Source: Sphingomonas sp. TDK1
Lineage (GTDB): Bacteria; Pseudomonadota; Alphaproteobacteria; Sphingomonadales; Sphingomonadaceae
Direction: 5' to 3'
DNA length: 64,000 nt
Assembly (NCBI RefSeq): GCF_001650735.1
Contig: NZ_LXVY01000034.1
Span: 459,611-523,610, forward strand
Below are positions 59,684 through 64,000 of the stretch, one piece after another. Numbering within the stretch: position 1 is the first letter of the stretch; each line of letters starts with the position of its first letter. Made by a program: the position numbers and the translations under genes. Below the pieces are notes generated by a model. That model saw only the letters and a list, made by a program, of their open reading frames with translations. It did no database searches and was not told the DNA's origin.

Positions 59684-60172
59684 ATGACGCATCCTATCGG
59701 ATCCATGAAACGATTTTCGAGCGGTACGGGAATGGTGGGCCGCCTTGCGGGCTGCATTCTGATGACCCTAGTCATCCCGTCCTGTGGCGACCCGGATGCC
59801 GAAATTGCTGCGGCGTGCCAGCGCCGGGCACGTGTCGAGATCCATCTGCCCAATGCATGGCACGCATACCTCGTGCAGCTCACCGCCGAGCGAAAGGCGG
59901 CGGGCGATGATCCGGATCGGCGGGCCTTCTGGTCGACCGCGGATTTCCGCTTGTTGTCACGATGGGCGGAGGAAAATGTTCCGGAGCCGCAGACCAGTCG
60001 CATTTATGATGACGATTACTTGGTGAGGGAGCGCGCCACCGGCACGCTGGTCGCGACGGTGCGCAATGTTTCGCTGCGTTCGCCCGCTTTTGGCACGGTC
60101 CGCTCACTTTCATGCCTGTACGATCACACTCCTCTCTATGCTGAGGCGTGGGAGACTTCGTCGAAGGACTGA
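59684..60172 (+). CDS. Putative lipoprotein, passenger of the IS66-family element
   Basis: This 162-residue protein (155 if the inner ATG at 59705 is used) has a signal-like hydrophobic stretch (GRLAGCILMTLVIPSC) ending with a lipobox-like IPSC followed by GDPDAE, an outer-membrane sorting-type context. The body is hydrophilic, with a Cys near the C-terminus. I recognise no family. It is the only plus-strand protein gene of size in the element, and lies behind the leader copy and its 36-codon frame. Confidence 0.6.
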   Translation: MTHPIGSMKRFSSGTGMVGRLAGCILMTLVIPSCGDPDAEIAAACQRRARVEIHLPNAWHAYLVQLTAERKAAGDDPDRRAFWSTADFRLLSRWAEENVPEPQTSRIYDDDYLVRERATGTLVATVRNVSLRSPAFGTVRSLSCLYDHTPLYAEAWETSSKD

Positions 60173-60230
60173 CGCATAATGGGTGACCATCCTCGGACGG
60201 CGCCTGCCGCCGAGCCCGCTCAAACAAATC

Positions 60231-61886
60231 TCAGACTGATGCCGTCGAGCAACCTTGGGCGGTGGGTGCCTCCCAGATCCAAGGCAACAGTTCGTCTAGT
60301 CTGCTGATCGAGTGCCCCCGACTGATACGACCAAGCACATCGGCGAGCCAAACCTGCGGGTTCACATCGTTGAGCTTCGCCGTCTCGAGCAAGCTGTAGA
60401 TCGCTGCTGCCCGCTCGCCACCGCAGTCGGCACCTGCAAAGAGCCAGTTCTTCCGACCCACGGCGATGCCGCGCAAGGCGTTCTCTGCCAGGTTGTTGTC
60501 GATCTCAAGCCGGCCATCCTCCGTGTAGGTGAGAAGTGCCGGCTTCAGACGAACGGCATAGCGGAGCGCCTCCGCCAGTGGAGACCGCGCCGATACCCGG
60601 GCGAGCACGCCGTCTGCCCACTGGAAGAAGTCGAGCGCCTTCAGCTTGGAGTATTTACGTGCCTTCCGCCGATCATCATGCGGATCCCGGGTGATCCGTC
60701 GTTCGACCTCATAGAGATCGCCGATCAGCACCAGCCCCTCACGGGCGATGGAGCGGACGTCGGCATCGAGCACATCGTGCAGCTTGCGGCGCACATGGGC
60801 CCAACAAGCAACCGGCGTGATCCGCCCCGGCTGTCGATCGGCCGCGTAGAGCTTCTCGAACCCGGCATAGGCATCAGCTTGCAGGAAGCCAGCGAACGTC
60901 TTGAGGTGCTCGCGAGGGCGTTCTCCCTTACGATCCGGGCTGTAGCGGTAGAGCGCCGCGGGTTTGTCGCTGGGGCGCCATCGTCGATTGTCGCGCACGT
61001 ATACCCATAGCCGCCCCGTCGCCGTCTCGCCGCTGCCCGGCGAGAGCACCGGGACCGGCGTGTCATCGGCGTGGAGCTTGGGGCTGGCCATCACATGCTC
61101 GGCGATGCGGTCGACCAGCGGCTGCAAAAGCCAGCTGACCTGACCCATCCAGTCCGCCAGCGTCGATCGGCTGATCTCGACACCCTCCCGCGCGAAGATC
61201 TGCGATTGGCGGTAGAGCGGCAGATGGTCCGCGAACTTCGAGATCACCACATGTGCCAGAAGGCCAGGACCGGCTCGGCCGCGAGGGACCGGCAGCGAAG
61301 GCGCCGGTGCCTGGCTGATCGCATCGCAGCGCTTGCAGGCCAGCTTCGGCCGCACATGCCGCACGACGTGAAAGCGTCCCGGGACATATTCCAGCACCTC
61401 GGTCACGTCCTCGCCCAACTGGGCCATGGCGCCGCCGCAGCTGGTGCAACCGTCCGCTGCCGGCGCCGGGTGCAGCACCTCTTCGCGACGAAGATGCGCA
61501 GGGAGCGGCTGACGGCGGGGCTGGCTGCTTTCTGAGGCTGTTTCCTCAGCCGTCCTGCCAGCGACCACGCAGGTCGCATGCGTCTGTGCGGCTTCCAGAT
61601 CCTCCAGCGAAAGCTCCAGCTGATCCGCCAGCAGCAATAGCCGCTCCGAGGATTGGCCGAACTTCATCCGGCGCAGGCGCGCAAGCTGGACCTTCAGCTT
61701 CTCGATCTGCAGCGTCGTGAGCTTGATGGCATTTTCGGCCGCGGCGAGCTGCTGCCGGGTATCCTGATGCGCAGATCGCTCGGCCGCCAGCGCCTGCTCG
61801 GAGGCCGCGAGTTTGGCCTGCATCGCCGCCAAAAGCGCCTTCACCGCATCAGGATTGTCGAGGATGTCCAGCGCATCGGAAGACAT
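60231..61886 (-). CDS. tnpC: IS66-family transposase TnpC
   Basis: The 551-residue transposase has the N-terminal coiled coil (about residues 10-75) with the LRRMKFGQSSERL motif. Zinc-finger-like cysteines follow (CTSCGGAMAQLG and LACKRCDAI), then the DDE catalytic domain with LHADDTPVPVL (Asp), the YAGFEKLY/CWAHVRRK region and the final Glu in NNLAENALRGIAVG. The C-terminal IS66 segment NPQVWLADVLGRI is complete. The start MSSDALDILDN is used. No terminal repeat is found near its stop. Confidence 0.95.
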   Translation of the reverse strand: MSSDALDILDNPDAVKALLAAMQAKLAASEQALAAERSAHQDTRQQLAAAENAIKLTTLQIEKLKVQLARLRRMKFGQSSERLLLLADQLELSLEDLEAAQTHATCVVAGRTAEETASESSQPRRQPLPAHLRREEVLHPAPAADGCTSCGGAMAQLGEDVTEVLEYVPGRFHVVRHVRPKLACKRCDAISQAPAPSLPVPRGRAGPGLLAHVVISKFADHLPLYRQSQIFAREGVEISRSTLADWMGQVSWLLQPLVDRIAEHVMASPKLHADDTPVPVLSPGSGETATGRLWVYVRDNRRWRPSDKPAALYRYSPDRKGERPREHLKTFAGFLQADAYAGFEKLYAADRQPGRITPVACWAHVRRKLHDVLDADVRSIAREGLVLIGDLYEVERRITRDPHDDRRKARKYSKLKALDFFQWADGVLARVSARSPLAEALRYAVRLKPALLTYTEDGRLEIDNNLAENALRGIAVGRKNWLFAGADCGGERAAAIYSLLETAKLNDVNPQVWLADVLGRISRGHSISRLDELLPWIWEAPTAQGCSTASV

Positions 61887-61950
61887 GATTTTCCATACCA
61901 GAACAGCGACTCCCGCCCAAGCAAAATGCAAGATTTTCTGCAGCTTTCCG

Positions 61951-62304
61951 CTACATCTGGACGGGCAGTCGAGGTGCCTCCGGCACCACCGTGCGACGCC
62001 AGTCCATCGCCTCGATCAGCAGGGCGAACTGCGCCGCGCTCAGCACGACGCCGCCATTCACCAGCGGCGGCCAAACGAAACGATGGCGCTCAAGGCGCTT
62101 GGAGAACAGGCAGAGGCCGGTGCCGTCCCAATAGAGCGCCTTGAGATAGCTGCCCTTGCGGCTGCGGAAGAGGAAGACGTGCCCGCCATAGGGCTCCTGG
62201 TCGAACAGCGGCCGCACCAGCGCCGCCAAGCCATCGAACCCGAGCCGCATGCTCACCGGCTTGCTGGCCAGGTACACCTTGGTGCCGGGTGGGAGCGAGA
62301 TCAT
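61951..62304 (-). CDS. tnpB: IS66-family accessory protein TnpB
   Basis: The 117-residue protein matches IS66 Orf2 (TnpB), with VYLASKPVSMRLGFDGLAALV and the GHVFLFRSRKGSYLKALYWDGTGL motif. It is required for IS66 transposition, though its biochemical role is unclear. It overlaps tnpA by 4 bp (ATGA) and is followed by tnpC after 64 bp. Confidence 0.95.
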   Translation of the reverse strand: MISLPPGTKVYLASKPVSMRLGFDGLAALVRPLFDQEPYGGHVFLFRSRKGSYLKALYWDGTGLCLFSKRLERHRFVWPPLVNGGVVLSAAQFALLIEAMDWRRTVVPEAPRLPVQM

Positions 62305-62765
62305 GCCGTTTCCCGCAGCACCCGCAGCACGCGGGCCAGTGCCTTCTCGTTGACATAGGTGTCGACCGACAGGCGCACCCCACCGGGCAGTTCAATGTCG
62401 ATGCCGCCGGGGCGCAACCCCGGGTTCGGCCGTATCAGTTCCTCCTGCGTCGTCCCGGTCTCGCGCGCCGCAGCACGGGATGACGCAGCAACCTCGGTGC
62501 CCCGGAGCTCCACCAAGGGCTCCGCAGCAGATCCGCTCGCCACTTCACCATAAGATACAAACTGGAGCGGCTCGCTCGTAAGAAGCGCGACCTCGCGCTG
62601 CCGCTTGCGCCAGCTATGGATCAGGCTGGGCGACATCCTCAGCTGCCGAGCAACTCCAACGATGGTGGCACCCGGCGCGTCGCATTGTGCCAGCACTGCG
62701 GCCCGCTCCGCGTCTGAATAGCGCCGCCGACGCTCCACATGGGTGATGACTTCCATCCGCCCCAT
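62301..62765 (-). CDS. tnpA: IS66-family accessory protein TnpA
   Basis: The protein of about 154 residues has an N-terminal helix-turn-helix of the IS3/IS66 OrfA type (RRRRYSDAERAAVLAQC, IVGVARQLRMSPSLIHSWRK) and a C-terminal segment with LPGGVRLSVDTYVNEKALARVLRVL typical of IS66 Orf1. AAAGGAG lies seven bases upstream of the ATG, right after a conserved hairpin. It is the first gene of tnpABC, 98 bp from the right element end. Confidence 0.93.
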   Translation of the reverse strand: MGRMEVITHVERRRRYSDAERAAVLAQCDAPGATIVGVARQLRMSPSLIHSWRKRQREVALLTSEPLQFVSYGEVASGSAAEPLVELRGTEVAASSRAAARETGTTQEELIRPNPGLRPGGIDIELPGGVRLSVDTYVNEKALARVLRVLRETA

Positions 62766-62863
62766 CCGCACTCTCCTTTTGGAGTGCCAAAGGACACTCC
62801 TCAGTGCTCCCCGCCTCGCGCAGAAGAAGTACCCACGCAATACGGGTCAGATCGGACGCTTAC
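62766..62863 (-). promoter_or_regulatory. IS66 tnpA leader with hairpin, and right terminal repeat
   Basis: The minus-strand leader runs from the element end GTAAGCGTCCG to the tnpA start. It contains a hairpin (62781-62800; GGAGTGTC with GGCACTCC, CTTT loop) just ahead of the AAAGGAG ribosome site. The copy at 59.5 kb has the same hairpin with its closing C-G pair swapped to G-C, which keeps the pairing. A role in controlling tnpA translation or transcript stability is likely. Confidence 0.75.
62842..62863 (-). repeat. Right terminal inverted repeat of the IS66-family element
   Basis: Reading the minus strand from 62863, GTAAGCGTCCGATCTGACCC mirrors the left end at 58387, with the outermost 11 bases identical. 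It directly abuts the second copy of the 8-bp duplication. Confidence 0.88.
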
Positions 62864-62871
62864 GGTCATAA
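62864..62871. repeat. 8-bp target-site duplication, right copy
   Basis: GGTCATAA follows the right terminal repeat. It includes the stop codon region of the IS3-family orfB (TGA on the minus strand at 62866-62868), so the insertion preserved that stop. Confidence 0.9.
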
Positions 62872-63805
62872 TGAGAGTCCGCTGGTTTGATATTCAGGCG
62901 TGCTCGCCGGCCCAAGCGCGCCGGAGGTGACGCTTCCATTCTGCAGGAACGCCGAGCGCGCTCGTGCCGGTGTTGGGTTCTGCAGCGACGAGTGCGGCCT
63001 GACGTTGTTGTAGTCGTAGCGCCAGACCGCCAGCTTACGCCTGGCGTCAGCCAAGCTGTCGAACAGTTCCTGGTTCAGGAATTCGTCGCGCAGCGACCCA
63101 TTGAAAGATTCGATGAAGGCATTCTGCTGCGGCTTGCCGGGATCGATATAATGCCACGCGACCTGGTTCTCGCTGGCCCACTTCAGGATCGCCGGGCTGG
63201 TGAACTCGGTCCCGTTGTCACTGACGATGCAAGTCGGTTGGCCGTAGAGCCGCACCAGCGTGTCCAACTCCCGCGCAACCCGCACGCCGGAGATGCCGGT
63301 GTCGCCCATCAGGCACAGGTTTTCGCGGCAGCAATCGTCGTTGATCGCCACGATGCGCAGTCGCCGCGAGGCTCCGAACGTGTCGGCAACGAAGTCCATC
63401 GACCCGCGGTCATTCGGCCGCAGCGACAGGGGCATTGGCGTGCGGCCGCCCTTCCATCCCTGGCAACTGGCCACACGGGTGGGCGCTGTCGGGCGCCGCG
63501 CCACGCATCCGTTCAGCTTCGCCGAATGCCGTCGCCCGCTTGGCGATCTGCCGCAGGTAGCGTTGGACCTTTTGGTGCTGGTGACGGACGTAGTGCAATC
63601 AACGATGTCGGTGCCGGAGGATGCCGGCCTCCGACTGCCTCTGCCAGCGAACCAGCGCGTAGAAAGGCGGAACCGCCATCCGGCAGACCGCATCGATGAT
63701 TGTCGTGCCCTTCTTCACGAGGGAAAAGGCCAGCTCTGGGATCGACTTGTCGCTCCTCCGCCTACTCGCCGCTGTGCCTCGCACAACCCTAGCGCGGATC
63801 GACAT
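62866..63805 (-). pseudogene. IS3-family transposase genes orfA/orfB, decayed
   Basis: From about 63435 down to 62866 the frame encodes an intact C-terminal IS3-type integrase core: SMDFVAD (Asp), IVSDNGTEFTS (Asp), QQNAFIESFNGSLRDEF (Glu), ending YQTSGLSL. Upstream, the frame loses similarity. A remnant of the OrfA helix-turn-helix (ELAFSLVKKGTTIIDAVCRM) is found in another frame around 63670-63740, and the stretch between is too short for a complete orfA-orfB. Hence internal deletion and frameshifts; the transposase is not functional. Confidence 0.75.
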
Positions 63806-63869
63806 TCGGGATTCCCAAACGAGCGGATCGCTGATTCATAGGCATCCGTGTTGAGACGCGGAGCAAGTG

Positions 63870-64000
63870 ATGGCGGTGAAGCGGTACGAACTGAACGATG
63901 CGCAATGGCAAAGGATCGCATCGCTGTTGCCGGGCAAGGTGGCTGATCCGGGGCGTTCTGGTACCGATAACCGGTTGTTCGTGAACGGATGTTTGTGGGT
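63870..64000 (+). CDS. IS5-family transposase, N-terminal part (cut by window end)
   Basis: The first 43 codons read MAVKRYELNDAQWQRIASLL and continue PGKVADPGRSGTDNRLFVNG, the DUF4096-type N-terminus of IS5-family (IS427 group) transposases. The gene continues beyond the window. Sequence upstream (GGGATTCCC near 63806, TGATTCATAGG near 63831) resembles the ends of this group, suggesting the IS5 element starts around there and cut off the IS3 remnant. Confidence 0.8.
   Translation, partial: MAVKRYELNDAQWQRIASLLPGKVADPGRSGTDNRLFVNGCLW

Larger units (their letters stand above)
58387..62863 (-). mobile_element. IS66-family insertion element with two passenger genes
   Basis: The element spans 4,477 bp between matching ends: left GTAAGCGTCCGGCCTGTCCCG, right (complement) GTAAGCGTCCGATCTGACCCG. 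Both are flanked by the exact 8-bp duplication GGTCATAA. It holds tnpA, tnpB and tnpC in the usual order on the minus strand. Between the tnpC stop and the distal end, where a plain IS66 has little DNA, lie about 1.8 kb with a DUF1963 gene (minus), a putative lipoprotein gene (plus) and a second inverted copy of the tnpA leader. The host sequence is a decayed IS3-family element. The exact duplication suggests a fairly recent insertion as one unit. Confidence 0.88.
58355..63805 (-). mobile_element. IS3-family element (decayed), interrupted by an IS66-family element
   Basis: The 3' terminal repeat begins TGACCTGCCCCCC at 58355. If the IS66 element and one copy of its 8-bp duplication are removed, the sequence runs directly from this repeat through ...CGCGG into the orfB stop and coding region at 62866. 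The normal spacing of an IS3-family end is thereby restored. The orfB C-terminal half keeps the DDE motifs, but orfA and the orfB N-terminus are degenerate. The 5' end is not clear; an IS5-type element begins close by. Confidence 0.75.

Noticed and set aside
60165..60230. A terminal repeat expected just after tnpC
   Set aside because: No GTAAGCG-like sequence is present near the tnpC stop; the distal end is 1.8 kb away, beyond the passenger genes.
59464..62871. The inner leader copy at 59472 as the real left end of the IS66 element
   Set aside because: The 8 bases before it (CGGTCGAG) do not match those after the right end (GGTCATAA). The end at 58387 is flanked by an exact match, so the outer end is the true boundary.
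1..64000. CRISPR arrays, rRNA operons, retron or phage structural genes
   Set aside because: No regularly spaced repeats, rRNA-like sequence, reverse transcriptase or phage protein was found anywhere in the window.

Overview
The window reads as chromosomal DNA of a sphingomonad (Alphaproteobacteria, Sphingomonas-like). It is high in GC, with many GTG and TTG starts and 4-bp ATGA overlaps. Lineage markers include an RcdA-type DUF1465 protein, a Cys-poor DksA, YdcH-type small proteins and a TonB-ExbB-ExbD-ExbD operon. No rRNA, CRISPR array or plasmid origin was seen.

Layout. 0-2.6 kb: end of an aromatic-acid-type efflux operon (pump tail, DUF1656, HlyD adaptor, NodT lipoprotein). 2.6-7.7 kb: pncB, a DUF2332 protein, a chemoreceptor and a small membrane protein. 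7.8-11.8 kb: methionine salvage (mtnB-mtnD-mtnC-mtnA, with a convergent MtnE-like aminotransferase). 12-20.3 kb: an L,D-transpeptidase-fold protein, NAD synthetase, an ethylene-receptor-like hybrid kinase, then mobA/fdhD divergent from an FdhF/YdeP molybdoenzyme. 20.3-30 kb: GH3 glycosidase, Gfo/Idh oxidoreductase, GAF and GGDEF proteins, PBP4-type DacB, altronate-dehydratase family enzyme, gamma carbonic anhydrase, nitronate monooxygenase-like enzyme. 30-36 kb: rcdA, two small YdcH proteins, PilZ, dksA, host-attachment protein, serS-surE. 36-42 kb: SIMPL protein, M2 peptidase, hydrolase/GFA pair, second chemoreceptor. 42.7-45.3 kb: the Ton energy operon. 45.5-57.6 kb: a secreted protein, folB, GNAT, DUF1285, CoA-type NUDIX, CCA-adding enzyme, GGDEF-EAL protein, parC, purC/purS/purQ, TauE transporter, YhhQ transporter.

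From 57.7 kb the window becomes an insertion hotspot. A tRNA-Arg gene cut off in its anticodon loop is followed by an intact tRNA-Arg(UCU) and then nested mobile elements. A 4.48-kb IS66-family element (58387-62863) with matching terminal repeats and an exact 8-bp target duplication (GGTCATAA) sits inside the 3' end of a decayed IS3-family element. An IS5-type transposase runs off the window end. The IS66 element carries two non-transposase genes (a DUF1963/YwqG protein and a putative lipoprotein) between tnpC and its distal end, plus a second inverted copy of the tnpA leader. The two leader copies share an RNA hairpin supported by a compensatory base-pair change.

Functional links. Cyclic-di-GMP signalling has two predicted synthases (one also with an EAL domain) and one intact PilZ receptor. 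Chemotaxis has two receptors that share a 209-bp tract with only two differences, probably by gene conversion. Mo-cofactor genes (mobA, fdhD) sit beside the molybdoenzyme they would serve. The purine genes surround a terminator between purC and purS. The salvage cluster covers the steps from methylthioribose-1-phosphate to methionine.
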